From contig NZ_QYRT01000004.1 in assembly GCF_004923255.1 (NCBI RefSeq), forward strand, positions 108,392-172,391: a stretch of 64,000 nt of DNA. Direction: 5' to 3'. Position numbers and translations under genes: made by a program. Source of the stretch: Subtercola vilae. Its GTDB lineage: Bacteria > Actinomycetota > Actinomycetes > Actinomycetales > Microbacteriaceae. A model generated the notes under the pieces. That model made no database searches. It had not been told where the DNA came from and worked only from the letters and a program-made list of their open reading frames with translations. The stretch's first letter is position 1. Each line of letters starts with the position of its first letter. Of the stretch, positions 26,608 through 36,064 are shown piece after piece.

Positions 26608-27103
26608 CGAACGGGGCGGGCATGACGTTCGCCGCGTCTGCGATCAGGTCGGTGCCGAATTCGGGGATCCGAGACAGTGCGCGGAGGTAGTCGTACAGCG
26701 CGAACATCGAAGCGACTTGCGTGGGCCCGTAGCCTGCGGTCCGGTGGTCGCTGATCTCGCCGGCCCAGATCGTCAACGCGCTACGGGAGTCGTTCCCGCG
26801 CACTGCGTCGGTGAAGTTGGTGACGAATTCTGTGACATCGGGCGGGTCGAAGCTGTTCGTTGGGCTCAACGCGTGTTCCCCGCTGACACAGGAGTCGATG
26901 CCGACAATGAACCGTGCGAGCGTGTAGGAGAACAAGAACGCGTTCCGGTGCTCCCACTGGTCCCCGGACTGATACCGGATCGCACCGAGTTCGAATCGCC
27001 ACTCACTCTCCGGGACGTCTCTGCTGAGCAGCCGGCCGATGGCGGTGACCAGAGCGGCCTGGATCTGCTCGGCACCGCCATGCAGGGTGGCGTTTTCTGC
27101 CAT
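26573..27103 (-). CDS. Hypothetical cytoplasmic protein coupled to the KimA-like transporter
   Basis: A 176-residue soluble protein with an aromatic- and Arg-rich first half and mostly helical second half; I recognise no domain. The ATG at 27103 is preceded by GAAAGGG. Its last 35 bases overlap the start of the transporter, a strong sign of co-translation, so it may be a regulatory or accessory subunit. No signal peptide or membrane segment is visible. Confidence 0.6.
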   Translation of the reverse strand: MAENATLHGGAEQIQAALVTAIGRLLSRDVPESEWRFELGAIRYQSGDQWEHRNAFLFSYTLARFIVGIDSCVSGEHALSPTNSFDPPDVTEFVTNFTDAVRGNDSRSALTIWAGEISDHRTAGYGPTQVASMFALYDYLRALSRIPEFGTDLIADAANVMPAPFGDDVWLEPVSG

Positions 27104-27160
27104 GGTCGTAGACCCTTTCGTTACGGGGTGGCTCTCTGTCGCCGGAGGGCGATCGATGCT

Positions 27161-27868
27161 CTACCGTACGTCGAATGTCGACGCTACCCGTGCCGACTCG
27201 TCGTGCCGGTCAGCTCTTGTTTGAGCAGGGACGGCGGCGACGAAGGGCTGCAGAGGACTGGTGAGCCTGGTGGTGGCGACGAGTCCGGCCGAGATCGCGG
27301 CGATCAGCGCAGCCAGGATTGCCGCATAGAACCCGGTCGCCGCGTAACTCCCTGTCCACGCCGGGTCGAAGAAAATGTACGGATACCATCCGGTGGCAGG
27401 CCCGCGAATCAGCGTGTACGCGCCGTAGAGCGCGGGGAAGATCAGCGAGACACCCAACACCGCCCAGCGCAGCCGGCGTCTGGCCGGGTTCAACAGAAAA
27501 TCGATGAGGGCGTAGGCGGGGATCACGAAGTGCAGAATCTTTGACGAGGCCGGCACAAGGAACGGTATATCTGAGAGACCGGCGTTCAGGATCAGTAGGC
27601 AGAAAGTTACGCCCGATACGATGAGGTAGGTCGTGAGGAGCATTCTGACCGCAGTCATCCAGGAGCGTTCCCGCCACCCGGCGACACCGAGCACGAGCAA
27701 AACTGCAAGTAGTACGGCGTAGGCGAGATTGCTTTGAATGGTGAAGTAGCTCAGTAGGTTGTCGGCGCGGCACGTGTGCGTGGCGAAGACGCAATCCGCA
27801 CGAGCGATCAGCGCTGTCACCACCGTACCGAGTGCCAGGATGCGCACAACGACGAAGAACAGGCGCAT
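27161..27868 (-). CDS. Pr6Pr (FAR-17a/AIG1-like) membrane protein
   Basis: A 235-residue membrane protein with six hydrophobic segments. The order TIQSNLAYAV, then SSKILHFVIPAYALIDFLL, then ALYGAYTLIRG and YPYIFFDP matches the actinobacterial Pr6Pr family, related to FAR-17a/AIG1 proteins, some of which hydrolyse fatty-acid esters. The Asn and His residues in these segments correspond to the family's conserved polar positions. It ends about 57 bases before the hypothetical gene's start on the same strand. Confidence 0.75.
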   Translation of the reverse strand: MRLFFVVVRILALGTVVTALIARADCVFATHTCRADNLLSYFTIQSNLAYAVLLAVLLVLGVAGWRERSWMTAVRMLLTTYLIVSGVTFCLLILNAGLSDIPFLVPASSKILHFVIPAYALIDFLLNPARRRLRWAVLGVSLIFPALYGAYTLIRGPATGWYPYIFFDPAWTGSYAATGFYAAILAALIAAISAGLVATTRLTSPLQPFVAAVPAQTRADRHDESARVASTFDVR

Positions 27869-27984
27869 CTATTCCCCTCTGTCTCTGCAGTCTTCAGGTT
27901 ACGTGCCCGCATCGCCTCTCACGAACGCGCCCGCTGGCCGTCGAGGCTATCGCCGCATACAGTGAGGTACGTGAGAGACCACCG

Positions 27985-28512
27985 ATGAACACTCGACAGC
28001 GTCATAGTGGGAATTCTCGTCGCGCTCTCTCGGCCGCGTTCGGTCTGGCCTGCGCTCTTGTCGTTCTCACTGGGTGCACCGCTGAATCCCCCGCCCCGCC
28101 CACCACAGGTGCGGGAACGCCCACGTCGACAGCTGCGGCAACCAACTGGGGCGGCTACGGCAGCCAGGACGAAGCGTGCACCGAGACAGCTAACAACGTC
28201 ATCTCACTGGCATTGGTGCCAACGAATCTGTCGTTCGCGACCGACCCGGGCGCGATCGCCGACATCCGCAGCACCATCGAGAGGATGACAGCCATTGCAC
28301 CAGCCGCACTGACGAGTCATTACGAGACACTCGCGAAGCTCGTCAACGAGTACGGCAGCGAGCTCAGCGCCACCCCGACACCGACTCCAGCTCAGACGCC
28401 CACGCCGTCTGGTGTTGCGGCAGATGAGCCGGGCCCACACCTCGATACCGATGCGTTCGGTGTACAGGTCACCGGCATTAAGACGTGGTTAATCGAAAAC
28501 TGCTCCGGCTGA
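27985..28512 (+). CDS. Small lipoprotein of unknown function
   Basis: A 175-residue predicted lipoprotein: basic N-terminus with RR, hydrophobic segment and lipobox VLTGC at about residues 27-31. A Pro/Thr/Ala-rich linker follows, then a globular part with four cysteines including the lipid-modified one and a second TPTPTPAQTPTPS linker. No family was recognised. It is divergent from the Pr6Pr gene and stands alone. Confidence 0.65.
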   Translation: MNTRQRHSGNSRRALSAAFGLACALVVLTGCTAESPAPPTTGAGTPTSTAAATNWGGYGSQDEACTETANNVISLALVPTNLSFATDPGAIADIRSTIERMTAIAPAALTSHYETLAKLVNEYGSELSATPTPTPAQTPTPSGVAADEPGPHLDTDAFGVQVTGIKTWLIENCSG

Positions 28513-28563
28513 CGCCGCCACCTCGGTCCAGCCTATAGTGAGTCATTTGGCGGGAGCCCGCGT

Positions 28564-28893
28564 TTAGACGCGGTGATACCACCGATTCCGGGGCCACAGC
28601 ACGACGGTTGCGAGAACCGCGTCGATGAGAGTGGCGAGCAGGATCGCGACCTTCGCCCTATTGCCGTTGTCGCTGCCGAGCCCGAAATTGAGTTCGGCGA
28701 CCAGCAGCGACACCGTGAAGCCGATGCCGATCGTGATCGGAATACGGAGAGCGGTGACGAATCCATCGAGACCACCGATTGCGACCCCATCGGAGAAGAA
28801 TGCGAAAAACGCAACGGCAACGCCGGCTGAGATCGCGCGCAACCAGTGCTCGAATACCTCCGACAGCCCCGGGGCCCCGCAGACTGTCCCCCA
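28564..28893 (-). pseudogene. nhaA: NhaA Na+/H+ antiporter, C-terminal remnant
   Basis: On the minus strand the frame reads [20 protein letters not shown], then GVAIGG, and after a short join [17 protein letters not shown] and [16 protein letters not shown], which are the last helices of NhaA. About 45 residues that normally separate these two parts are missing and everything upstream of residue about 300 of a normal NhaA is gone. The frame continues upstream into unrelated IS-derived sequence. It is a dead fragment. Confidence 0.75.
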
Positions 28894-28989
28894 CTGGCGT
28901 GTCCGTGGTGTATGAAGCGCCTCAGGTTTGGTGCCGCGTCCTTTTGAGTTGAAGGATGTATGTGAAGCCGAAAAAGATCGGTTCTGCTG

Positions 28990-29235
28990 TGTGAACGGGT
29001 GGTGCGGCCGGTGCGGGAGCCTCGGGCGGAAAACAAACGCCTCCGCGAAGACGTCGCAATTCTCAAAGCGGCGACGAGTTTCTTCGTGGGGAATCAGGCC
29101 CCCGCAACCATTGATGCTGGGTTTCATCGACACGATGAGAACCGAGGGGCACGCAGTCCAGTCGACCTGCCGGGTTCTGCGCGAGCAGGGCCATGTCGAG
29201 CTCGTGATGACACCGCTGCGAATGAGCCTCTGGGA
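28990..29235 (+). mobile_element. IS3-family remnant: orfA end and orfB start
   Basis: [22 protein letters not shown] (29025-29085, truncated here) is the leucine-zipper end of an IS3 orfA, and in another frame [20 protein letters not shown] (about 29124-29183) is the start of orfB, the usual order for IS3 elements. Homology stops soon after REQGHVE. The missing orfB end resembles the piece fused to the ABC permease 4 kb upstream. Confidence 0.7.
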
Positions 29236-29307
29236 ACGAGACCTAACTCCGCCAGAATAGGATCACCATGGCAGCTCCGGCGCCCCTCAATTTGACTCGC
29301 TCCGGCT

Positions 29308-30071
29308 ACGTCGCTGACGATCGCGACCGATAACGGCGGCTACCAGCAGCTGCTCGACTGGGCGAACGGGTTCGGGCAAATCATCCCGTTCGGTATCGAG
29401 GTCACCGGCTCGTACTGCGCCGGCCTCACCTCGTTCATCCGCCGCAATGGGCACCGCGTCGTCGAGGTCAACCGGCCCGACCGTCGCATGCGACGACTCG
29501 CCGGCAAATCCGATACCCTCGACGCGGAGAACGCCGCCCGAGCGGTGCTGGCCGGTTACGCAACAGCGGAACCAAAGTCCGCTGATGGGGCGGTGGAAAT
29601 GATTCGGCAGTTGAAGGTTGCCCACGACACAGCCGTGAAAGACCGCACCTCAGCCATGATCACGCTCAAGGCCACGCTCATCCACGGCTCCGACCAGCTC
29701 CGTCAAGACACCGCCGGTAAGACCCAGATCATGCTCGCCCACTTCTTGGATCGCTGCGGCCAACCCTGCTGAATACGCCCGATGACAGCATCCGCCACAC
29801 GCTGCGTTTCCTCGCCCGGCCTTGGCTTACCCTCGACGCCGAGATCACGGAACTCGAGACCATGATCGAGGGACTCGTCCTTCGAACAGCACCGCAGCTC
29901 GTTGAACCATTCGGCATCGGCGTCGATACCGCCGCCGAGATACTCATCGTCGTCGGCGACAACCCAGAGCGCATCCGTTCCGAAGCAGCACTAGCCAAAC
30001 TTGCCGGAATCAGCCCTATCCCAGCCTCCTCGGGAATGACCTTTGGTCGACACCGACATTGTCTCGGGTGA
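29308..30071 (+). pseudogene. IS110-family transposase remnant
   Basis: The frame from about 29308 reads GIEVTGSYCAGLTSFI and RLAGKSDTLDAENAARAVLAG, the N-terminal RuvC-like DEDD domain of IS110/IS1111 transposases. Near 29765 homology changes frame (DDSIRHTLRFLARPWLTLD) and from 29862 reads the start of the C-terminal Tnp_20 domain (LAKLAGISPIPASSG). The first residues and the last 80 or so are missing. Confidence 0.75.
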
Positions 30072-30088
30072 ACGACGCGAGACTCGGC

Positions 30089-32380
30089 TTAGCTGACGCT
30101 GCTCAGAGTCCGGTCGGGCGAGGCCGTGGTTGAGGGAATGCCGCTGACGTGGTCACTGTCGTGGCCGTGAAAGCGGCGTAGTCGCAGGCTGTTGCTGACG
30201 ACGAAGACGGAGGACAGCGCCATTGCGGCGCCGGCGAAGAGTGGGTTGAGGAGGCCGAGCATGGCGATCGGGATCGCGGCGACGTTGTAGGCCAGTGCCC
30301 AGAACAGGTTCCCCTTAATGATTCCGAGGGTTCGCCTGGCAAGCCGGATGGCGTCGCCGACGACGAGCAAGTCTCCACTCATCACGGTGATATCGCTTGC
30401 TGCGATCGCGGCGTCGGTCCCGGTGCCCATCGCGATGCCGAGATCCGCGGCGGCGAGGGCAGCGGCGTCGTTGACCCCGTCGCCGACCATGGCCACGACG
30501 CGGCCGTGGGCTTGCAGCTCACGAATGGTGTCGAGTTTGCCGTGCGGGGTGATTTCGGAGCGGACGTCGACGATTCCGACCTGGGCGCCGATCGCACGGG
30601 CGGCGCCTTCGTTGTCCCCGGTGAGGAGAACCGGTGTCAGGCCGAGCCGCCGGAATTCGGCGATCGCAGCCGCACTCGTGGATTTGATGCTGTCGCCGAC
30701 AATGATCACGCCGCGTGCTTCACCGTCCCAGGCGACGGTGACCGCTGTCTTTCCGCCGGTCTCGGCTGCATCAGCGGCGGCCAGGAGCCCATCGGGGACG
30801 AGGACGTTCCATTCTGCGCTCAGCCAGCTCGCACGCCCGACGAGCACGAGGTGCCCGTCCACGACAGCCTGCACTCCGAAACCCTGGTGAGACTGAAAAT
30901 CTTCAGCGTTGCCTGGTTTGCCGTCTGCTGTGGTTGCGGCGGTGACGATGGCGCGGGCGACGGGATGCTCTGAACCGTTTTCGGCCGCCGCGGCCATTCG
31001 GAGGAGTTCGGTGTCGTCCAAACCGTGCACGGCGTGCAGGTCGGTCATGCTCATCAGGCCTGTGGTGATCGTGCCGGTTTTGTCCAGGACGACGGTGTCG
31101 ACCTGGCGGGTGCGTTCGAGTATTTGCGGGCCGCGGATCAGGATGCCGAGTTGGGAGCCGCGCCCGGTGCCGACGAGCAGCGCGGTCGGGGTGGCAAGGC
31201 CCAGCGCGCACGGGCAGGCGATGATCAGTGTGGCAACAGCGGCAGTGAACGCGGCCTCGGGTGTTGCGCCGATGAGCAGCCAGACAGCGAGAGTGGCCAG
31301 GGCGAGGCCGATCACGATGGGCACGAACACGGCAGAGACCCGGTCGGCGAGGCGTTGCACGTCGGCTTTACCGGTTTGGGCTTCTTCGACGAGTCTGCCG
31401 AGGCGGGCGAGTTCGGTGTCGGCGCCCACCCGGGTTACTTCGACGATCAGTCGGCCGCCGACGTTCACGGTCGCGCCGACGACCCGACTGCCGACAGAGA
31501 CCTCGACGGGTACTGATTCGCCGGTCAGCATGCTGAGATCGACCGCTGACGCGCCATCGGTGACGAGGCCGTCGGTAGCGATCTTCTCCCCCGGCCGCAC
31601 CACGAACACGTCACCGGGCACAAGGGAATTGACGGGAACCCGAGTTTCTGTACCGCTTCTGAGCAGGGAGGCTTCTGTGCTGCCAAGTTCCAGGAGCGCG
31701 CGGAGAGCAGCACCGGACTCACGCTTTGCTCGAGCTTCGATGTAGCGTCCGGCGAGGATGAACACGGTCACCGCGGTCGCCACTTCGAGATAGATGTCTT
31801 GGCCACCGGCGCCGGTGTTCGTGAAAGTGAAGCTCATGTGCATCCCGGGCACCCCGGCGGTACCAAAGAATAACGCGTACAGCGACCAGCCGAACGCGGC
31901 CAGCACACCGACACTGATCAGGGTGTCCATCGTCGCCGCACCATGCCTGGCGTTGGTGAACGCGGCACGGTGAAACGGCCAGGCCCCCCAGACCGCGACG
32001 GGTGCTGCGAGGGTAAGAGCCAACCATTGCCAGTTCGTGAACTGCAGCACCGGAATCATCGACAGCAGCACCACCGGCACCGTCATCAGGATGGAGATGG
32101 AGAGCCGCTGGCGAAGCAGATCCGTCTCACCAGCAACCGCAGCAGGAACCGCGGTAGGTGAGGGCGGGGCGGGAAGCGCGGCGGTGTAGCCCGCAGCCGC
32201 GACCGCCGCGATCAGGGTGTCGGTGGCGATGCCGTCAGAGGCTCGCACCCTCGCTTTTTCGGTGGCGTAGTTCACGCTCGCCTCAACGCCGGGGATGCGG
32301 TTCAGTTTCCGTTCCACGCGTGTCGCGCACGACGCGCAGGTCATCCCGCCGATCTCGAGTTCAACATCCGTGGCGCTCAT
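30089..32380 (-). CDS. copA: Copper-exporting P1B-type ATPase
   Basis: A 763-residue Cu+ exporter of the cytoplasmic membrane. An N-terminal heavy-metal domain carries GMTCASC, followed by transmembrane segments with the CPC ion-binding motif (IIACPCALG), the phosphorylation site DKTGT, the HP motif SEHPVA and the hinge [13 protein letters not shown]. Length is normal for CopA with a single metal domain. It starts four bases after the copZ stop and is third in the csoR-copZ-copA operon. CsoR probably represses the operon until copper is in excess. Confidence 0.95.
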   Translation of the reverse strand: MSATDVELEIGGMTCASCATRVERKLNRIPGVEASVNYATEKARVRASDGIATDTLIAAVAAAGYTAALPAPPSPTAVPAAVAGETDLLRQRLSISILMTVPVVLLSMIPVLQFTNWQWLALTLAAPVAVWGAWPFHRAAFTNARHGAATMDTLISVGVLAAFGWSLYALFFGTAGVPGMHMSFTFTNTGAGGQDIYLEVATAVTVFILAGRYIEARAKRESGAALRALLELGSTEASLLRSGTETRVPVNSLVPGDVFVVRPGEKIATDGLVTDGASAVDLSMLTGESVPVEVSVGSRVVGATVNVGGRLIVEVTRVGADTELARLGRLVEEAQTGKADVQRLADRVSAVFVPIVIGLALATLAVWLLIGATPEAAFTAAVATLIIACPCALGLATPTALLVGTGRGSQLGILIRGPQILERTRQVDTVVLDKTGTITTGLMSMTDLHAVHGLDDTELLRMAAAAENGSEHPVARAIVTAATTADGKPGNAEDFQSHQGFGVQAVVDGHLVLVGRASWLSAEWNVLVPDGLLAAADAAETGGKTAVTVAWDGEARGVIIVGDSIKSTSAAAIAEFRRLGLTPVLLTGDNEGAARAIGAQVGIVDVRSEITPHGKLDTIRELQAHGRVVAMVGDGVNDAAALAAADLGIAMGTGTDAAIAASDITVMSGDLLVVGDAIRLARRTLGIIKGNLFWALAYNVAAIPIAMLGLLNPLFAGAAMALSSVFVVSNSLRLRRFHGHDSDHVSGIPSTTASPDRTLSSVS

Positions 32381-32383
32381 CAG

Positions 32384-32728
32384 TTACGCATCCACCACCG
32401 TATAGCCGGCCTCGGTGACCGCGGCCCGGACCTGATCGGCGGGTACCGGCTTGCTGCTGACCACCATGATCCGAGACGTTCCGCCGGCGTTCAAGTTCAC
32501 GCTGACGCTCTGCACCCCCTCCAGAGCGGAGACTTCTTCAGTGACGCTCGCGACGCAGTGGCTGCAGGTCATCCCACCAACCGAATAGTGCTCCCGGGTG
32601 ACACCCTCGCCCGTGGACGGTGCACCCCGGTGGGCTGACATCGTGGGTTCGGCATGGGCGTGGGTTCCCGTGCCGCACGCGCAGGAGTTATTGGTGTCGG
32701 TGAGACCGAGGTCGGTGTGAAGGGTCAT
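32384..32728 (-). CDS. copZ: Copper chaperone / heavy-metal-associated protein
   Basis: A 114-residue protein whose C-terminal 70 residues are one heavy-metal domain with GGMTCSHCVASV, the CxxC copper site. The N-terminal 45 residues are polar with CACGTGTHAHAE, extra Cys/His that may bind metal. The ATG at 32728 is preceded by AAGGACA; an upstream in-frame codon at 32809 overlaps csoR and was rejected. It lies between csoR and copA and should pass Cu+ to CopA. Confidence 0.88.
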   Translation of the reverse strand: MTLHTDLGLTDTNNSCACGTGTHAHAEPTMSAHRGAPSTGEGVTREHYSVGGMTCSHCVASVTEEVSALEGVQSVSVNLNAGGTSRIMVVSSKPVPADQVRAAVTEAGYTVVDA

Positions 32729-32756
32729 TATCTGTCCTTGTCTGTGGATTAGTTGG

Positions 32757-33038
32757 TTAGGAGCGGACGAGGCGGGCAATCGCGGCGGATGCTTCGTGCA
32801 GCTTTTCATCCGCGACCGTGCCGCCTTCCGCGGTCGCTTCCGCGACGCAGTGCATTAAGTGATCATCCAGCAGCGACAGCGCAACAGTCTCTAGCGCTTT
32901 CGTGGCAGCGGAGACCTGGGTCAGAATGTCGATGCAGTAGGTATCTTCTTCGACCATCCGCTGGATGCCGCGAACTTGTCCCTCAGCACGGCGAAGCCGT
33001 TTGAGTAAATCTTCTTTCGTTTTGGCGTAGCCGACCAT
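32757..33038 (-). CDS. csoR: Copper-sensing repressor CsoR
   Basis: A 93-residue all-helical CsoR/RcnR-family repressor. The Cu+ ligands are visible as Cys in DTYCIDIL and the His-x-x-Cys pair in LMHCVAEA, the C-H-C set of true CsoR. The ATG at 33038 has AGGAGG at 33044-33049 upstream. A palindromic TACCCCC/GGGGTA site lies immediately before the ribosome-binding site. It heads the csoR-copZ-copA operon. Confidence 0.93.
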   Translation of the reverse strand: MVGYAKTKEDLLKRLRRAEGQVRGIQRMVEEDTYCIDILTQVSAATKALETVALSLLDDHLMHCVAEATAEGGTVADEKLHEASAAIARLVRS

Positions 33039-33050
33039 CACAAACCTCCT

Positions 33051-33067
33051 ATACCCCCGAGGGGTAT
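33051..33067. promoter_or_regulatory. CsoR operator 1 (csoR-copZ-copA)
   Basis: ATACCCC (33051-33057) and GGGGTAT (33061-33067) form a perfect inverted repeat around CGA, the GC-rich palindrome typical of CsoR operators. It sits directly upstream of the csoR ribosome-binding site. Confidence 0.8.
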
Positions 33068-33171
33068 CAACAATAGTATGCACCCACTGTGACCCGTCAA
33101 GGCCGAAGTGCACTAAATTCCACAAAACAATCCGCAGCCACTCCAGCACGAACGGGGTATGAGGGCATCTC

Positions 33172-33193
33172 TTGACAGGCCCCCCTAGGGGTA
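33172..33193 (+). promoter_or_regulatory. -35 box and CsoR-like operator 2, facing the SHOCT gene
   Basis: A perfect TTGACA (33172-33177) is followed by a 15-mer at 33179-33193 ending CCCCTAGGGGTA. Compared with operator 1 the right half is intact and the two outer left bases differ. It reads toward the SHOCT gene and the P-ATPase remnant. No convincing -10 was found. Confidence 0.55.
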
Positions 33194-33276
33194 CAGGTTC
33201 CGGTGTGCGGCAACCCCGGTGAGCCGCAACTGCCGTCTGATTATGTATCGGGAGGTGGCACTGCTCCCTGTTCTGT

Positions 33277-33480
33277 TTGCGGCGGAGGATGGGAGGACGA
33301 ACGGCCCTACTGCTGGCGTACGCGGCGCGGTACCGTCGAAAAAAGGGAGAGGTGCGGCTGATGGGGGCGGCGGCGGCTCCGCACCACACCGCGGAACGGT
33401 TGCTCAGCGACCGGTTCGCGCGCGGCGAGATCGATGAGACCGAGTTCGAAACCCGTCGGGCCGCGCTCAGACGCAACTGA
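33277..33480 (+). CDS. Small SHOCT-domain protein
   Basis: A 67-residue protein ending in a SHOCT motif (ERLLSDRFARGEIDETEFETR), a short oligomerisation segment common in small membrane proteins of actinobacterial metal-resistance loci. The TTG at 33277 and ATG at 33289 are both possible; the ATG has GGCGGAGG directly upstream but very close. A usual N-terminal membrane helix is weak here. It lies between CsoR-like operator 2 and the damaged P-ATPase. Confidence 0.55.
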   Translation: MRRRMGGRTALLLAYAARYRRKKGEVRLMGAAAAPHHTAERLLSDRFARGEIDETEFETRRAALRRN

Positions 33481-33535
33481 CCCTTGCCTGAGGGCAAAGT
33501 TCTTGGCACCCAGTTCTGCAATGTGAGAGGAATCA

Positions 33536-34803
33536 ATGGTTCAGAAAACTGAGAGCGCAGTGATGGAATTCGGCGGTGTCAACTGAGCCTCGTCGAAGGC
33601 AGTCGCTGATTCGGTGCTGCTACGCCGCCCTGGAGTGCTGAGCGTCGATACAAACCCAGTCGCTCAGACCGCTGACGTCACCTTCGATCCTGCCCTGACC
33701 TCCGTTGCAGATTTGACATCTTGGGTTCAAGAGTGCGGCTACCACTGCTCCGGACAGTCGGTCCCTGCACTTATCTGCGACCCACAAGCCGACGTCGCTG
33801 TCGCTCAGATAGTCGCCCTGGTCCAGGAAACCCAGAATTCCAAAGCGCCCGGCCAGAGGCTCGCCGACCGGGCCGCATTCTGGCTGGTCCTCGTCGCACT
33901 GATCGTGAACTACGCGCTCAGACGTAGTGTCGAAACTTTCACGGCCACGGGCTTTCGGAGTGTCCCGGGACACGGCGCAGGGGCGAGCGTCAACGGGCGC
34001 CACGTGTTCGTGGGCAACCGCAACCTGATGGCCGCACAAGGAATCGATATCTCCCCGGTCGCGGTGCAACGAGAAGCGCTTGCGTCAACCGGGCGCACCG
34101 CAGTCCTTGTCGCTGTAGACGGCCGGGCGACGGGTGTCATTGCGCTGGCCGACGCAGCACGCGACACGGCGGCTGCGGCGGTCGCCGCAATGCACGAAGC
34201 GGGCATACAGGTGGTCATGCTCACCGGCGACAACGAGGCAACCGCGAACCGGATCGCAGCCCAACTCGGCATCGATACCGTCATCGCCGAAGTTCTCCCT
34301 GAGGACAAGACAGCCAAAATTGTTGAGCTGCAGAGCGCCGGGAAGAAAGTCGCAATGGTCGGTGACGGAGTCAACGATGCGCCCGCTCTCGCTCAAGCTG
34401 ACTTTGGGATCGCGATCGGTGCCGGCACGGATGTCATCATCGAAACCGCCGACGTGGTGCTGATGCGCTCGGACCCGCTAGACGTGCCTGTCGCCCTCCG
34501 GATCGGTCAAGGCACGGTCCGAAAAATGCGGAAAAACCTGGGCTGGGCGATCGGTTACAACCTGATCGCTCTGCCGATCACAGCAGGGGTCTTCTTCCTC
34601 CCGTTCGGCATCAAACTAAGCCCAGAAATCGCTGCGATCTCGATGTCCGGCTCCACTCCAGCGTCATCGTCGCCGTCAACGCCCTCCTGCTACGCCGCCT
34701 GCGCCTACCCGCATCCGAAGGACCAGCCGCCACTCTCACACCGGAACGCACGGCACCCGTTCCAGCTGCCGCACAGCAGCCCGGGGCGGTGCCTTCGGAG
34801 TAA
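33536..34803 (+). pseudogene. Second heavy-metal P-type ATPase, multiply damaged
   Basis: From the ATG at 33536 (AGAGGA upstream) the frame reads a metal-domain start and meets TGA at 33584-33586 where relatives have Trp (VNWASSKAVA). Homology continues in frame (RRPGVLSVDTNPVAQTADVTF, CGYHCSGQSVP). After the AAFWLVLVALIVNYALRRS region it jumps to the late nucleotide-binding domain (NGRHVFVGNRNLM), so the transmembrane CPC motif and DKTGT are deleted, while [18 protein letters not shown] remains. Near 34655 a frameshift restores SSVIVAVNALLLRRLRLP to the stop at 34801. Three independent lesions make it non-functional. Confidence 0.85.
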
Positions 34804-34847
34804 CAATGGCGGGGTAAGACGGTTCGGATTGCAGCATCGGCGAGCCC

Positions 34848-35933
34848 TCACGCCGTCACGTGGGATTTCAGCCACGCGTACGGGTCAATGGCGGTTCCGT
34901 TCACATGCACCTCGAAATGTAAATGCGCCCCGGTGCTTGTGCCGGTGTTACCGACGTTCCCGACGAGCTGGCCGACGGTGATCTTTTGTCCTTTGGTGAC
35001 GGCGACGGATCCAGTAAGCATGTGCCCGTACCAGCTCTGCACATTCTGACCATCGATGACGTGATCGATGACCACGTACACGCCAAGACCCCCGTCGTCC
35101 CTGGAGACAACTGTGGACACGACACCGTCAGCCATCGCCTGGATCGGTGCACCCTCCCCCGGGTTCATGTCCAGGCCCTTATGGAAACTCGAGCACGCAG
35201 AACATGGCGCGAGCCGGGGTCCGAAGCCGTCACTGATCGGCACCCCGGTAGTGAAGGGCCACTGAATCGGTGACGCCGGGTTATTCGTGAAACTGTTTGA
35301 AGTGTGCGCGTAGGACTTGCCGGTGACGGTCTCAATGACAACCAACGGAACCGGTGGAGGCGGGACGGCGACGGTGTAGCCGTCCCGCCCGACAGCGGCA
35401 GCCGTGCCACTTTCTGCCTGGAGGGTCTGCGCATTCCCCTCAGTCAAGGATCCAGCGTTGGCCCACTCGGTGGGGTGCTGGTTGATCGCAGCAGCAGGAA
35501 TGGAAACGGCGATGGCAAGAAACGCAGCGAATGCCATCGCGACGACCGTCACGAGTCGGCGGGGCACGGAACGATGACCGTTGGTTGCAGACCGTTGAGC
35601 CAGAACTCGCGGAGCCGCTATGAGGGCTGGCGCGCCCTGTCGCGCCTTCGAACCAGGCTGATGCGGGATCACGACCGGAGCAGCTCCGAGATGCGGTGCA
35701 GGGTGGTGGTGTTCTGGCACCTGGCCTTGCTCGGGCTGGGTGCCAGTTTCGGGGACTGCTTCGTCTGCGCGTTCCTGGCTCCGGGCGGTCTCGGCAGCTC
35801 TCAGTTCGCGGCGGGTTAGAGAGCGTCGGCTGGGGGTCTCAGTCGTTGGCGTTTCTGCTCGTCGTCGTTCCGCGTCCCGGTCAGCACGACGCGTACCGGG
35901 TTTGGTATTCGTGGGGTGTTCGTTCTCTGTCAA
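34848..35933 (-). CDS. M23-family (LytM-type) metallopeptidase
   Basis: A 361-residue membrane-anchored peptidoglycan endopeptidase. The first 125 residues are charged and Pro/Ala-rich, one membrane anchor follows (about 130-150, VTVVAMAFAAFLAIAVSIPA), then an extracellular linker and the M23 domain with zinc ligands in FHKGLDMNPGEG and HLHFEVHVNGTAIDPYAWL. The domain is complete, so cleavage of peptide cross-links is likely. It stands alone on the minus strand, downstream of a hairpin that ends the DUF305 unit. Confidence 0.9.
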   Translation of the reverse strand: MTENEHPTNTKPGTRRADRDAERRRAETPTTETPSRRSLTRRELRAAETARSQERADEAVPETGTQPEQGQVPEHHHPAPHLGAAPVVIPHQPGSKARQGAPALIAAPRVLAQRSATNGHRSVPRRLVTVVAMAFAAFLAIAVSIPAAAINQHPTEWANAGSLTEGNAQTLQAESGTAAAVGRDGYTVAVPPPPVPLVVIETVTGKSYAHTSNSFTNNPASPIQWPFTTGVPISDGFGPRLAPCSACSSFHKGLDMNPGEGAPIQAMADGVVSTVVSRDDGGLGVYVVIDHVIDGQNVQSWYGHMLTGSVAVTKGQKITVGQLVGNVGNTGTSTGAHLHFEVHVNGTAIDPYAWLKSHVTA

Positions 35934-36003
35934 GACTCTCGATCTCGTTCACTAGCCCTGAAGGGTGCTGGGGTGCGCACCGCGCGCAGCTGTTCTCAGT
36001 GAG

Positions 36004-36048
36004 GAGCCGGGTAGCCCAACTCGTTTTTCAGGTCAGGCTGCCCGGCTC
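36004..36048 (-). terminator. Hairpin downstream of the DUF305 gene
   Basis: GAGCCGGGTAGCC (36004-36016) pairs with GGCTGCCCGGCTC (36036-36048) at 12 of 13 positions, the other being a wobble pair, around a 19-base loop. It lies between the DUF305 stop and the M23 start. There is no long T-run, so termination is likely but not certain. Confidence 0.5.
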
Positions 36049-36064
36049 GTCAGAGTTATGAGGG

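Noticed and set aside
28904..29133. N-terminal extension of the NhaA remnant on the minus strand
   Set aside because: This part is antisense to the IS3 fragment and has no NhaA similarity; only the segment below 28893 is NhaA-derived.
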